DNA of 64,000 bases from Lysinibacillus sp. 2017 (GCF_003073375.1 NZ_CP029002.1:2652001-2716000), one strand, 5' to 3'; shown: positions 47,364-56,294, numbered from the stretch's first letter. The notes: generated from the sequence alone by a model not told the origin. Numbers and translations are program-made.

Positions 47364-48125
47364 CTATTTTACAAATGCATACAATAAAATGCCTGTTGCT
47401 ACAGCTACATTTAATGATTCTGCCCCACCTAAAATAGGGATGATGACGTTTTGATCTGTTTTCGCTAAAAGTTGTGGATTAATGCCACTACCTTCATTAC
47501 CTACCATTAGTGCAAATGCTTCACTTGGTTCGACTGCTTTATATGAAATGGATTCTTCTAAAGAGGTTCCGTAAACACGAACACCATCTTGCTGTAAGTT
47601 TTCGATCCATTCCATTAAATCACCACGTACGACTGGAATGTGGAAATGTGATCCTTGTGCAGAGCGAAGTGTTTTCGGATTAAATGCATCCACGCTGCCT
47701 TTACCTAGAACGACTGCATCGATACCAGCTGCATCTGCTGTACGAATCATTGTTCCAATATTCCCTGGATCTTGTACAGCATCCACCAATAATACTTTGC
47801 GCCAATCATACTTCTCATCTTCTGAAACCACACGTTGCTTACAATGTGCAAATACACCTTGTGAAGTTTCTGTTTCAGCAATCTCTTTTGCCACCGCATC
47901 ATTAACATACACAATGACTAGTTCGTCTATTGGCCAGAGCATGGGTAAATCAACACCTTCACGTACAATCATTTGTACGATTTGGTCTTTATGCTTTAGT
48001 GCCTCTTCTACTAAGTGGAAACCTTCTACAAGATATTCCCCAGTTTTTTCACGTTCTTTACGTTGTGTTGCAAGCTTTTTCCAATGTTTAACGAGTGCAT
48101 TTTGTGTTGATTCGATTCGTTTCAT
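47364..48125 (-). CDS. ysgA: SPOUT-family RNA 2'-O-methyltransferase (YsgA/TrmH type)
   Basis: A 253-residue SpoU/TrmH-type methyltransferase with an N-terminal substrate-binding domain (about 1-95) and a knotted catalytic domain with the motifs VQDPGNIGTMIRTADAAGI, MVGNEGSGI and IPILGGAESLNVAVATGILLYAF. It probably methylates rRNA or tRNA ribose using S-adenosylmethionine. In B. subtilis ysgA also lies close to pheST and sspI. Confidence 0.92.
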   Translation of the reverse strand: MKRIESTQNALVKHWKKLATQRKEREKTGEYLVEGFHLVEEALKHKDQIVQMIVREGVDLPMLWPIDELVIVYVNDAVAKEIAETETSQGVFAHCKQRVVSEDEKYDWRKVLLVDAVQDPGNIGTMIRTADAAGIDAVVLGKGSVDAFNPKTLRSAQGSHFHIPVVRGDLMEWIENLQQDGVRVYGTSLEESISYKAVEPSEAFALMVGNEGSGINPQLLAKTDQNVIIPILGGAESLNVAVATGILLYAFVK

Positions 48126-48345
48126 AATTACCGTCCTTTATTTACCTCGCAATAACGGGAAGTAATACACCCACCTCAAGGCTTAAGTACATCAAGAAGC
48201 ATAGGTGCGAGATCAACTCCCGTAATAGCCCGATTGGTTAAACTAACAATCCGTGGTACCAAAACATCCCACAGATTGAAGTTTCACTTTATATTCAGTT
48301 ATTAATTCTACCATAAACATTAAGTGATTCCATAATGAGAACGTA

Positions 48346-48375
48346 TGCATAATTCCATCGTTATTGTACATAGTA
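48346..48375 (+). promoter_or_regulatory. Candidate sigma-G promoter of sspI
   Basis: TGCATA (48346-48351) and CATAGTA (48369-48375), spaced 17 bases, fit the sigma-G consensus for forespore genes. The -10 ends 20 bases before the sspI ATG, leaving a short leader that begins near the ribosome binding site. ssp genes are sigma-G targets in B. subtilis. Confidence 0.6.
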
Positions 48376-48395
48376 AGCAAAAAGGAGGAAATGAT

Positions 48396-48605
48396 ATGGA
48401 CTTTCAAATTCGACAAGCGATTACAACAAATGTAACTGGATCAGATGCACATGAATTTCAGGACATTGTAAATGATGCAATTTCACGTGGAGAGGAACAT
48501 TTACTGCCTGGTCTTGGTGTGTTTTTAGAAAAATGGTGGAATGCTGCGAATGAATCAGAGCGCAATGACTTTTCACAAAAGCTAGCTACTCAATTTTCTG
48601 CATGA
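48396..48605 (+). CDS. sspI: Small acid-soluble spore protein I
   Basis: A 69-residue minor spore protein (71 in B. subtilis), starting MDFQIRQAITTNVTGS and containing GRGEE-like and LPGLGVFLEKWW segments typical of SspI. It is made in the forespore. The ATG at 48396 follows AAAGGAGGAA; an in-frame ATG 17 codons upstream lacks a ribosome binding site and falls within the predicted promoter. It is divergent from ysgA, the same neighbourhood as in B. subtilis. Confidence 0.95.
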   Translation: MDFQIRQAITTNVTGSDAHEFQDIVNDAISRGEEHLLPGLGVFLEKWWNAANESERNDFSQKLATQFSA

Positions 48606-48615
48606 ACTAAATAGG

Positions 48616-48650
48616 GCTGCCAAAAGTCGATTCCCCTTTTGGCAGCTTTT
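48616..48650 (+). terminator. Terminator of sspI
   Basis: Perfect 11-bp arms GCTGCCAAAAG (48616-48626) and CTTTTGGCAGC (48636-48646), then TTTT. Confidence 0.92.
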
Positions 48651-48850
48651 TATTATCAAATTTTGCAATAAAATTAATATGACCATTTTTTCTATGTCAA
48701 TTCATCAATTTTCTACATAATTCATCAATATAAAAAATAAGGTCCAAATACTCTAAATTTTCAGAATTTTCTATATTGATAGTTTTTTATTTAAGGTTTA
48801 CACTGTAAAACATCAACTAAGAGAACATGATTCAGAAGGGATATGAGTTT

Positions 48851-49876
48851 ATGAAAAATTTTATTAACAATGTACTAACCGGAATGAGCATGGGGATTGT
48901 CGTTTGTTTAATTCCTAATGCACTTGTAGGAGAAATTTTAAAACTCATTATTCCATACGTGCCTCAATTACAAATTATTTTAGATACATCAATTATTGCT
49001 ATGAGTTTGTTACCAGTTGTCATTGGTGTGATGACAGGAATTTGCTTTAAGCTTACACCAATTCAAACGTGCAGTGTTGGACTTGCCGCATTTATTGGCA
49101 GTGGGGTTTATACGATGCAAGAAGGTGTTTTAACACTAGCGGGTATTGGTGTAGTTATTAATATAGGAATTACAGCAGCACTTGCTGTTTTATTTGTCCA
49201 ATTTTTAGGCAACCATTTAAAAGACTTCACATTAATCGGGATGCCCGCATTATCAATGTTCGTTCCAGGTCTTGTTGGTGCAGCAATTCTACCTTATGTT
49301 AAAACAGCTTCTGGCTGGGTGGGTGAAGTGATTATGTATGCAACTGCACTTCAACCAGTATTCATGGGTGCAATTATTGCTGTGATTTTCTCACTTTTAA
49401 TTATTTCGCCCATCTCAACAATTGGTGTAGCTACAGTTATTATGCTTTCTGGTATTGGAGCTGGTACTGCAAATTTAGGAGTATGTGCCTCAGGTGTCGG
49501 CATGTGTATTGCTAGTTACCGCGCGAATAATTTTGGGACAGCGATTGCACATGTGGTTTCTGCGAAAATTCAAATGCGTAACTTCTTCATGAAGCCGACG
49601 ATTGCATTTCCGATGATCATTACTGCCGCGATTTTAGGCGCACTTGGTGGCTATTTTGAAATCGTCGGGACACCATATAGTGCAGGATTCGGTCTTGGAG
49701 GATTCGTTGGACCACTTAAATATCTTGATTTAGTTGGTTGGAATACAACATCAATTACATTATCCGTTACATTATTTATCGTTCTACCTATTATTTTAAA
49801 CTTGTTCTTCTTAAAATTATTCGAGCTGAAATTTAAATGGATTAAATCAAACGATTACGCTGTAAATTATGAATGA
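48851..49876 (+). CDS. PTS EIIC-like membrane protein (orphan)
   Basis: A 341-residue protein with about ten hydrophobic helices matching the PTS_EIIC_2 group, annotated as PTS sugar transporter IIC (segments MGIVVCLIPNALVGEILK, GAGTANLGVCASGVGMCIASYR, PYSAGFGLGGFVGPLKYLDLVGW). No EIIA, EIIB, sugar kinase or regulator flanks it, so transport partners and substrate are unknown and PTS coupling is uncertain. Start chosen at ATG 48851, about 10 bases after AGAAGGG. Confidence 0.8.
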   Translation: MKNFINNVLTGMSMGIVVCLIPNALVGEILKLIIPYVPQLQIILDTSIIAMSLLPVVIGVMTGICFKLTPIQTCSVGLAAFIGSGVYTMQEGVLTLAGIGVVINIGITAALAVLFVQFLGNHLKDFTLIGMPALSMFVPGLVGAAILPYVKTASGWVGEVIMYATALQPVFMGAIIAVIFSLLIISPISTIGVATVIMLSGIGAGTANLGVCASGVGMCIASYRANNFGTAIAHVVSAKIQMRNFFMKPTIAFPMIITAAILGALGGYFEIVGTPYSAGFGLGGFVGPLKYLDLVGWNTTSITLSVTLFIVLPIILNLFFLKLFELKFKWIKSNDYAVNYE

Positions 49877-49882
49877 TTCAAT

Positions 49883-49913
49883 AAACCCGGTAGCTTTTAT
49901 AGCTATCGGGTTT
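49883..49913. terminator. Terminator shared by the EIIC-like and TetR genes
   Basis: AAACCCGGTAGCT (49883-49895) and AGCTATCGGGTTT (49901-49913). It overlaps the 3' end of the convergent tetR gene. Confidence 0.85.
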
Positions 49914-50466
49914 CATTCATTTGTGGATATTTTAGCAGCATTAATAACGGAGCGGCCGCATTTTTAGCGAAGGCTTCTGCAGGTTCTCTCTTTTGCTTGT
50001 CCCACTCTACATAACTTCCATACAAACCCCAACTAAATAATACAGCCTGTAATTTTGCCGTTTCTGGTAACCTTAGCTCCATATTTCTTTCTAAATACAC
50101 TTTTACTTTGTCATCAATCATTTGGGTAAAAGCCGAGTAGCCTCTTCGGCAATTTGAGAACATTTGATCATGAATACGCACGATTCCTAAAAATAACTGC
50201 ACAACAAGCTGTTCCGAAACTTCCTTATCCCCCAATTCCGTAAGACTATCTTGCATAATGTCCTCGATTAATTCGGTCAAAACCTCTTCAAGCAATGCGT
50301 ACTTATCGATAAAATGCGCGTAAAATGTTGCACGATTTATGGTTGCTAATTCCGTAATATCCTTCACGGTCATATGCTCAAAACCTTTTGAAACTAATAA
50401 TTGATTAAACGCGCTAACAATTAATTTGCGTGTTCGAATCGTACGTGGATCTATTGCTTTACTCAT
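49903..50466 (-). CDS. TetR-family regulator
   Basis: A 187-residue TetR protein of the YxbF/AcrR-like group (HTH: MTVKDITELATINRATFYAHFIDKYALLEEV, about residues 28-58). The ATG at 50466 has AAAGGGGTG upstream; the frame extends a further 34 codons without one. It is divergent from the pirin gene, with an inverted repeat between them, and so probably regulates it. Confidence 0.87.
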   Translation of the reverse strand: MSKAIDPRTIRTRKLIVSAFNQLLVSKGFEHMTVKDITELATINRATFYAHFIDKYALLEEVLTELIEDIMQDSLTELGDKEVSEQLVVQLFLGIVRIHDQMFSNCRRGYSAFTQMIDDKVKVYLERNMELRLPETAKLQAVLFSWGLYGSYVEWDKQKREPAEAFAKNAAAPLLMLLKYPQMNETR

Positions 50467-50510
50467 ATAAGACACCCCTTTTCCCAACAATTTTGCATTT
50501 CTGTTGCTTA

Positions 50511-50533
50511 GACAACAAGCTAGGTTAGTTGTC
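50511..50533. promoter_or_regulatory. Candidate TetR operator in the tetR/pirin intergenic region
   Basis: GACAAC (50511-50516) and GTTGTC (50528-50533) form an inverted repeat 45 bases upstream of tetR. A second palindrome, AACACGTGTT, lies near 50575. Either could be the operator; assignment rests only on symmetry and place. Confidence 0.4.
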
Positions 50534-50622
50534 AATTGCGAATCGTTTCTAAACATACTATAGTACAAGTATACAACACGTGTTGATTTTGTAACAAATT
50601 ATTCACAAAGGTGGAGATAATC

Positions 50623-51444
50623 ATGTTAGCAATCAAAAAAATCCAACAAATTTCACTACAAAATGGGGACGGCCGTCATTTACGTTACGTCTTACAACCA
50701 TTAGATTTAATGGACAATGATCCATTTATAATTTTAGCGGATGATAAATTCGCACATAACACATTTGCGGATCACCCTCACGCGGGGATTCAAACCGTTA
50801 CGTATGTACTTGAAGGAAGCTTGGAGCATTATGATAGCCGTACGGGCGGTGGGGGGCGCTTAGAAGAAGGCGATTTTCAAATTATGACGGCTGGTCGCGG
50901 CATTATTCACAACGAAAATCCAGACCGTGGTGAAGATGTTCGTGTACTACAACTTTGGGTTAACTTATCATCAGAGCATAAAAAAGTAGATGGACAATAT
51001 GAGGATTTAAAACATGCAGACGTACCCGTAATTAACATCGAAGGCGGAAAAATCGAAGTGTTCTCAGGTGAAGTAAAAGGCATTCATTCGCCACTTAAGA
51101 ATTTCACACCCTTTATGTATGCAGCCATTACAATTGAAAACAATGAAAATGAATTCACGATTCCCGCAGGATACAATAGCTATTTATATGTGCTAGAAGG
51201 TGATGTCGAAATCCAACAACAAGCGGTTAAGCCATTCGATGTTATTCATTTTGATATTCCTGAAACAGATGAAGAAATTCACTTCAAAGCAACTGGTAAA
51301 TCAAAATTCGTTATTTTTGCGGGGCTCCCTATTAAAGAGCCAGTCGTAGCACGTGGACCATTCGTAATGAATACAAACGAGGAAATTTTAGAGAAATTTG
51401 AAAACTACAGGAATGGTACGTTTTTAGATGGTAAACCGTATTAA
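50623..51444 (+). CDS. Pirin-family protein
   Basis: A 273-residue bicupin. The N-terminal metal-binding motif FADHPHAGIQTVTYVLEGSLEH and the downstream TAGRGIIHNENP are those of pirin/YhhW proteins, some of which act as quercetin 2,3-dioxygenases or redox sensors. The substrate is unknown. GGTGGAGATA precedes the ATG at 50623. It lies opposite a TetR gene that probably controls it. Confidence 0.88.
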   Translation: MLAIKKIQQISLQNGDGRHLRYVLQPLDLMDNDPFIILADDKFAHNTFADHPHAGIQTVTYVLEGSLEHYDSRTGGGGRLEEGDFQIMTAGRGIIHNENPDRGEDVRVLQLWVNLSSEHKKVDGQYEDLKHADVPVINIEGGKIEVFSGEVKGIHSPLKNFTPFMYAAITIENNENEFTIPAGYNSYLYVLEGDVEIQQQAVKPFDVIHFDIPETDEEIHFKATGKSKFVIFAGLPIKEPVVARGPFVMNTNEEILEKFENYRNGTFLDGKPY

Positions 51445-51456
51445 AGTGCAAAATAA

Positions 51457-51489
51457 AAAGCAATCCAGCGTCTCCCGGATTGCTTTTTC
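51457..51489 (+). terminator. Terminator of the pirin gene
   Basis: AAAAGCAATCC and GGATTGCTTTT arms around an 8-base loop. Confidence 0.88.
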
Positions 51490-51681
51490 TATGTAGTGAT
51501 GAGGTACTCCATCTTGACTACGTTCATCACATTGTAGCGATTTGATGTGTTCACAGCGTCTCCCGTTCCGACATCAAAGGAACTACTACAGTACTTGTTT
51601 GCCCTTCCTGCTTGCAAATACTGTATTGTTACGAAAGAGTAGATACGACTTGCGACCCGCAATTTGCACATCTACCAAATG

Positions 51682-52647
51682 TTACGCTAATAATGATACT
51701 AAAACTGCTTTTTGTGCATGAAGACGATTTTCTGCTTGCTCAAAAATATATGAATTTGGTCCATCAATTACAGATGTAGCAACCTCTTCTTCACGGTGTG
51801 CTGGTAAGCAGTGCAGGAACAAATAATCTGGTTTTGCATGCGCAACAAGTGCATCGTTAATTTGATAGCCTTCGAAATCCTTTAAGCGTTGCGCTGTTTC
51901 ATCTTCTTGCCCCATTGAAGTCCACACATCTGCATAAATCGCATCTGCGTTTTGAACAGCCTCTACAGGATCATTCGTCACAAATACCGTGCTTCCGTTC
52001 TCCTCAGCAATCATTTGTGCTTTTTCGATAATTGTTGCGTCACATTCATAGCCCTTTGGCGTTGCAACTGTCACATGCATTCCTACATGTGCTGCTGCAA
52101 CGACTAATGCATGTGCTACATTGTTTCCATCACCAACATATGCAATTTTTAATCCTTTTAACTCACCTTTGTTTTCAGCGATTGTTTCAAGGTCTGCTAA
52201 TGCCTGACATGGATGATCGATATCTGTTAAGCCGTTAATGACTGGAATGGAAGCATTTTCAGCAAGCTCTTCTACCATTGCATGTGAGTTAGCACGAATC
52301 ATAATACCGTCCAGATAACCTGATAATACTTTCCCCGTGTCTGAAATAGGTTCGCCACGTCCGATTTGCATATCACGTGCATTCATATACATGCCGTAAC
52401 CACCTAGTTGTTGCATTCCCACTTCAAACGATACACGTGTACGCGTCGAGCTTTTTTCGAAAATCATGCCAAGCGTTTTACCTTCTAGTAAACGTGGACA
52501 TTTGCCCGCTTTCGTAATGATTTTTAGCTGTGTTGCTAATTGAATTAATTGTGTTACTTCTTCACTTGTATAATCAAGTAGCGTAAGTAAGTCTTTTCCT
52601 TTAAGACTTGTTACGGGCTTTAATTGCACTTCTTCTAATAATTTCAT
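51682..52647 (-). CDS. argF: Ornithine carbamoyltransferase
   Basis: A 321-residue enzyme that forms citrulline from ornithine and carbamoyl phosphate. The carbamoyl-phosphate motif STRTR is at 67-71, followed by [10 protein letters not shown] and the ornithine-loop HCLP near residue 275. It is alone, without the argCJBD-carAB genes that flank it in B. subtilis, so it may work in arginine synthesis or be catabolic (arcB-like); candidate ARG boxes upstream favour a role under ArgR control. AGAGGTG precedes the ATG. Confidence 0.94.
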   Translation of the reverse strand: MKLLEEVQLKPVTSLKGKDLLTLLDYTSEEVTQLIQLATQLKIITKAGKCPRLLEGKTLGMIFEKSSTRTRVSFEVGMQQLGGYGMYMNARDMQIGRGEPISDTGKVLSGYLDGIMIRANSHAMVEELAENASIPVINGLTDIDHPCQALADLETIAENKGELKGLKIAYVGDGNNVAHALVVAAAHVGMHVTVATPKGYECDATIIEKAQMIAEENGSTVFVTNDPVEAVQNADAIYADVWTSMGQEDETAQRLKDFEGYQINDALVAHAKPDYLFLHCLPAHREEEVATSVIDGPNSYIFEQAENRLHAQKAVLVSLLA

Positions 52648-52692
52648 GTCTTAAACACCTCTGTTACCTTTATGTTGTCTTTATTATACATA

Positions 52693-52736
52693 TGCATAAA
52701 TATTAAATCAAGCGAATTATTATGAATTTTTATATT
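52693..52736. promoter_or_regulatory. Two candidate ARG boxes upstream of argF
   Basis: TGCATAAATATTAA (52693-52706) and TGAATTTTTATATT (52723-52736) resemble the Bacillus ArgR/AhrC box core TGAATWWWWATTCA with three or four mismatches each. The pair is spaced 30 bp, close to three helical turns. The region is very AT-rich, so chance matches are possible. Confidence 0.4.
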
Positions 52737-52949
52737 TATTTAAATTATTCGATATTTATACATGTGTTTTCCAATTAAGTAATTAGTTAATTATTGATTT
52801 ATATAGAATTTTAATGTTTATTTGAGAGTTTTTACGTTTTATATTGAATTATCATTCATTTTTTTAGATAATAAGGGAAATGGCTTTAATATGGAAATAT
52901 TCTCTAAAATAAAGTCATTCATAAAGCGATCTAGAGGGAGGAATTATTA

Positions 52950-53402
52950 ATGCCACAAGCATTGCATAATGTAGAAATTTCTTTAAACAATGAGGTTGTA
53001 TGGGATTTTTTAAAAGACTATAACAATTGGGCGCCTTTAGTTCCTGGTTACATTGGACATGAAGTTCAGAGCGATTCTCAGTTCACATGGATTTTTTTAG
53101 CGGACTTAGGATTTACCAAGAAGACAATTAAGCTACAAGTTAACGTGTCAGAACTAGCTGCACCAACTGATGTGTTGTTCCAGCTTAAGGGATTATCGGA
53201 TAATTTCAATGGTAGCGGTTATTTCAAATTAGAAGCAAAAGACGGGGATTCAACAGAAATTAAGGGAAGCTTAGATCTTTCCGCAGGCGGTATGATGGGT
53301 ATGATGATTAATTCAGTGTTAGAAAGCTTTGTACCAAAAATGACGAAAGAATTAATGGAATCCATTTCAGTGAAGCTAGCAGAATTACATTTAATAAAAT
53401 AA
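52950..53402 (+). CDS. CoxG/SRPBCC-family protein
   Basis: A 150-residue START-like protein resembling carbon monoxide dehydrogenase subunit G (CoxG), with EVVWDFLKDYNNWAPLVPGY near the N-terminus and a C-terminal amphipathic helix. CoxG-like proteins bind hydrophobic ligands and some act in membrane anchoring of molybdoenzymes. No CO dehydrogenase gene is nearby, so that role is unlikely here. GGGAGGAA precedes the ATG. Confidence 0.78.
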   Translation: MPQALHNVEISLNNEVVWDFLKDYNNWAPLVPGYIGHEVQSDSQFTWIFLADLGFTKKTIKLQVNVSELAAPTDVLFQLKGLSDNFNGSGYFKLEAKDGDSTEIKGSLDLSAGGMMGMMINSVLESFVPKMTKELMESISVKLAELHLIK

Positions 53403-53409
53403 TTTAAAT

Positions 53410-53453
53410 GCGTATGATGGCACTGTAATTATTGTTCATCATGCGCTTTTTTT
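53410..53453 (+). terminator. Terminator of the CoxG-like gene
   Basis: GCGTATGATG (53410-53419) and CATCATGCGC (53437-53446, one mismatch), then TTTTTTT. Confidence 0.88.
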
Positions 53454-53465
53454 GTATAAATAGTA

Positions 53466-53510
53466 AATAAAAAAGGTAGATTCATTCTATTTAAAGAACA
53501 AATCTACCTC
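53466..53510 (-). terminator. Terminator of ysdC
   Basis: GGTAGATT (53475-53482) and AATCTACC (53501-53508), followed on the minus strand by TTTTTTATT. Confidence 0.85.
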
Positions 53511-53533
53511 AAATTCTGGAAATTTATTAATAA

Positions 53534-54622
53534 TTATTCAAATGTAATTTTATTTACTGCATCACGGTCTAAACGTTTGATAACTTCAACGATTAATTTC
53601 ACCGCATTGTCGTAGTCATCACGGTGCAGGATACCTGCATGTGAGTGAATGTAACGTGTTGCTACACAGATTGCTAGTGCTGGTACACCGTTTTGTGTGA
53701 TGTGGATGGAACCTGCATCAGTACCGCCACCTGAAATAGCTTCGAATTGGTAAGGGATGCCTGCTTCTTCTGCAACATCTAGTACGAATTCACGTAAGCC
53801 TGTGTGAGATACCATTGATGCATCATAAACAACAATTTGTGGACCTGCGCCCATTTTAGAAGTTGATTCTTTAGGTGTTACTCCTGGAGTGTCCCCTGCT
53901 ACACCAACGTCAACTGAGAAACCGATATCTGGTTGTATTTTGAATGTAGAAGTTTTCGCACCACGTAAGCCGACTTCTTCTTGTACGTTCCCAACTCCAT
54001 ATACGATGTTCGGGTGGTTTTCGTCTTTTAATGCTTTTAATACATCGATTGCAATCGCACAACCAATACGGTTATCCCATGCTTTTGCTAATAAATGTTT
54101 TTCATTTTTCATTACGTTGAATTCGAAGTATGGTGTGATCATGTCGCCAGGACGTACGCCCCACTCCATTGCTTCTTCTTTTGAAGTTGCACCGATATCA
54201 ACGAACATTGCTTTTACATCAACAACTTTGTTACGCACCTCAGCTGGTAAAATATGAGGTGGTTTTGAACCGATTACCCCAATAATTTCTTCGCCTGCAC
54301 GAGTCGTAATTGTCACGCGTTGTGCTAGCATTACTTGGCTCCACCAACCACCAACAGTTTGGAAGAATACAAAACCTTTTTCATCGATGCGTGTTACCAT
54401 GAAGCCAACTTCATCTAAATGACCGGCAACCATAATTTTCGGACCGTTTTCATCGCCTACTTTTTTCGCGATTAAGCTACCTAAGTTGTCCATTTCTACT
54501 TCATCTGCATAAGGCGCGATGTATTTTCTCATCACTTCACGAGGAGCGCGTTCGTTCCCTGGAATTCCGTTTGCATCTGTTAAATCTTTGAACATTTGTA
54601 ATGTTGGATCAAGCTTTGTCAT
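53534..54622 (-). CDS. ysdC: M42-family aminopeptidase (YsdC)
   Basis: A 362-residue metalloaminopeptidase (361 in B. subtilis YsdC), which forms large tetrahedral oligomers in this family. Metal ligands and catalytic residues are visible in [44 protein letters not shown] and [17 protein letters not shown]. Start at ATG 54622 with TAGGAGGCT. It lies in the ysdC-ysdB-ysdA-rplT neighbourhood shared with B. subtilis. Confidence 0.94.
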   Translation of the reverse strand: MTKLDPTLQMFKDLTDANGIPGNERAPREVMRKYIAPYADEVEMDNLGSLIAKKVGDENGPKIMVAGHLDEVGFMVTRIDEKGFVFFQTVGGWWSQVMLAQRVTITTRAGEEIIGVIGSKPPHILPAEVRNKVVDVKAMFVDIGATSKEEAMEWGVRPGDMITPYFEFNVMKNEKHLLAKAWDNRIGCAIAIDVLKALKDENHPNIVYGVGNVQEEVGLRGAKTSTFKIQPDIGFSVDVGVAGDTPGVTPKESTSKMGAGPQIVVYDASMVSHTGLREFVLDVAEEAGIPYQFEAISGGGTDAGSIHITQNGVPALAICVATRYIHSHAGILHRDDYDNAVKLIVEVIKRLDRDAVNKITFE

Positions 54623-54691
54623 GTAATAGCCTCCTAAATAATTGCTCCATTCCATTATAGCGATATTATTTCGAAATGTGAAATAATTTCG

Positions 54692-55174
54692 TCAATACCC
54701 TGTGCGTTGACGCTCATAATTTTTTTCGTTTTTCAATTTGTATGCTTCGATAATATCCGCTACGGTAAATCCTAGGTTGTAGGCTAAAATGCTATAGTGC
54801 CGCCAAACTTCTTTGTAATGCACTTCTGTCTGTTGTTTTAAAAATTCTAATACCGCTTGTGTCGTATTGATAAAGCCTTGTGTTAAATCGGCACTTTGCT
54901 CCATATTTGGCCATTCTGTTAAAAGATAACCACGCATATTCCCTAGTGACAGCATAAAGTGAATCGAATCTACAAATTCCTCTAAAATTATAGGACGTTC
55001 AGATGGACCCTTCGTTGACCAAAATTTAAAGCAACGTGTTTCATTTGCTAATTCTGCAAGCTCCACTAATAATGCTAATCCCTTTTCTTCAAAAACATCT
55101 TTGTCGACGTTTTGGTTTTGTTCGATAAAGTAATCAAGTTCTCGTTGCATTTCAAATAATTGTTTGAATTCCAT
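54692..55174 (-). CDS. All-alpha dUTP diphosphatase (dUTPase_2 family)
   Basis: A 160-residue enzyme of the dimeric, all-helical dUTPase/MazG-like group. The Mg-binding motifs ELAELANETRCFKFW (about residues 35-50) and EEFVDSIHFMLSLG (about 64-78) are present. It removes dUTP (and dUDP) and supplies dUMP for thymidylate. It is unrelated to trimeric Dut and has been inserted between ysdC and ysdB relative to B. subtilis. Confidence 0.88.
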   Translation of the reverse strand: MEFKQLFEMQRELDYFIEQNQNVDKDVFEEKGLALLVELAELANETRCFKFWSTKGPSERPIILEEFVDSIHFMLSLGNMRGYLLTEWPNMEQSADLTQGFINTTQAVLEFLKQQTEVHYKEVWRHYSILAYNLGFTVADIIEAYKLKNEKNYERQRTGY

Positions 55175-55263
55175 AAATTTTTCCCTCTTTTACTAAAAAA
55201 ACGAATCTTTTTATGCTACTTAATCGTATAGCATGAAAACACCGTAATCAAGGAGGAAGTTAC

Positions 55264-55644
55264 ATGGCTCTACTTTTACGTATCGCCATCATCATCCTTA
55301 TCATTTACATATTTTATAAAGGTATTCGTTATTTAACGGACCCGAAGCGTAAACTCGATGAGGCCTATGAAAATGGACAGTATTATTTTTATGATGATGT
55401 AAAAAATATTCGCAAAAACTTTTTCGTTACTTATAAAGGAGCATTATTTGAAGGAGAAAAATATTTAGGCACGACAGATAATGCGTTTGAAGTAATCAGT
55501 ATTTTTGTTTTCGTCCATGATGCAATGAAACTTCAAGGGTTTACGAAAGAAGACTTCTTATATTTACAAGAAGAGATTTTAATGAATTACCCTAACGCAA
55601 AAATCAATTGGAAAAATCCGATTGAGCAATTGATGAAGGAGTAA
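55264..55644 (+). CDS. ysdB: YsdB-like protein
   Basis: A 126-residue protein with one N-terminal transmembrane helix (residues 3-22) and a cytosolic domain (KLDEAYENGQYYFYDDVKNIRKNFFVTYKGALFEGEKYLG). It matches YsdB of B. subtilis in length and place. B. subtilis ysdB belongs to the sigma-W envelope-stress regulon; I do not see a convincing sigma-W promoter here. The function is unknown. AAGGAGGAAG precedes the ATG. Confidence 0.88.
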   Translation: MALLLRIAIIILIIYIFYKGIRYLTDPKRKLDEAYENGQYYFYDDVKNIRKNFFVTYKGALFEGEKYLGTTDNAFEVISIFVFVHDAMKLQGFTKEDFLYLQEEILMNYPNAKINWKNPIEQLMKE

Positions 55645-55652
55645 GCTGGAGT

Positions 55653-55690
55653 AATGTGAATCGACTAGATGTTGATTCACATTTTTATTT
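55653..55690 (+). terminator. Terminator of ysdB
   Basis: Perfect 10-bp arms AATGTGAATC (55653-55662) and GATTCACATT (55674-55683) with TTTATTTT behind. Confidence 0.9.
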
Positions 55691-55800
55691 TGCTTACAAA
55701 ACGAATCTTTTTTTACAGAAGAACGTATTAAAGTGGCTCATCACCATAAGTTGGGGATGACATAATTTTAGGATTCAAAGTGATTCCTTTTTAATCTAGT

Positions 55801-55940
55801 CCGTTCTGCTACGCTTCGGGGGACGCTTTCCTGGGGGCGTGGCTCCATCTAACTTGTTACTTGCCTCTACGGCGGCAAGCAACAAGTGGATATTCCGCGC
55901 ACGCTTAATCCCCAAGGGGTCGCCCCCTGCGCTTCGCGGC
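55801..55940. repeat. Dispersed structured repeat, copy 2
   Basis: Outer arms match copy 1 at 42478-42600. The left arm ACGCTTTCC-TGGGGGCGTGGC-TCCATCTAA starts at 55823, and the right arm is GGATATTCCGCGCACGCT then CCCCAAGGGGTCG. The core is a different hairpin: ACTTGTTACTTGCC (55852-55865) with GGCAAGCAACAAGT (55874-55887), one mismatch. It lies in the non-coding gap between ysdB and the ecsB remnant. Confidence 0.75.
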
Positions 55941-56129
55941 ACTCTATTTTGGAATAAAATTTTTTTCTAATAAGGTGTTTTAGATAAGGCTTATTCGATA
56001 AAGTATCTTTTATAAACGTGAAAATAGTTTAAATGAAAGAGTGTTCATCATAACTGAAACCATGGCATTCACTTTCATTTCAATAACGAAATAGGATTCA
56101 AAATTCACTTAGAATAGAGGATAAACTTG

Positions 56130-56286
56130 ATCAATCCCCGCCGCCTCGCGATAGCGCAAGCGGCATTATCAGACGCATTTAACTAAGTTAAAAGTACGAT
56201 ACTTTGTATTGGCGGGCCTTGCATGCGGTATTAAAGACAGTAGTATGGACACGTACCACGTGGCCATAATGCGGTCTTAATCGACC
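56130..56286. other. Structured, GC-richer non-coding segment with a thrice-repeated motif
   Basis: Three hairpins in a row: GCCGC/GCGGC (56140-56164) with an inner CGC-GATA-GCG, AAAGT/ACTTT (56191-56205), and ATGGACACGT/ACGTGGCCAT (56245-56267, one mismatch). The motif GCGGCATTATCAGAC recurs as GCGGTATTAAAGAC and GCGGTCTTAATCGAC (starting 56160, 56225 and 56271). There is no reading frame. The segment ends at the point where the ecsB-like coding sequence begins abruptly. Confidence 0.5.
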
Positions 56287-56294
56287 CCACTATA

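Noticed and set aside
48200-48290. CGTGGTACC-like sequence upstream of ysgA, similar to part of a T-box
   Set aside because: The conserved GGTGGTACCGCG is not matched beyond the GGTACC core, no terminator follows, and the strand that would read it correctly leads to sspI, not to an amino-acid gene.
51489-51671. 60-codon minus-strand open frame between pirin and argF
   Set aside because: No ribosome binding site and no recognisable protein features; it overlaps nothing conserved. The 12-bp repeat CAGCGTCTCCCG (51467, 51553) in the area was noted but is too short to interpret.
55200-55263. Possible sigma-W promoter before ysdB
   Set aside because: CGTA motifs are present, but no TGAAAC-type -35 lies at the required distance, so I could not support the promoter known from B. 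subtilis.
56137-56216. Long-range pairing CCCGCC with GGCGGG closing a multi-branched structure
   Set aside because: The left strand overlaps the arm of the stronger GCCGC/GCGGC hairpin, so both cannot form. Six base pairs over 70 bases is not strong enough evidence for a switch.
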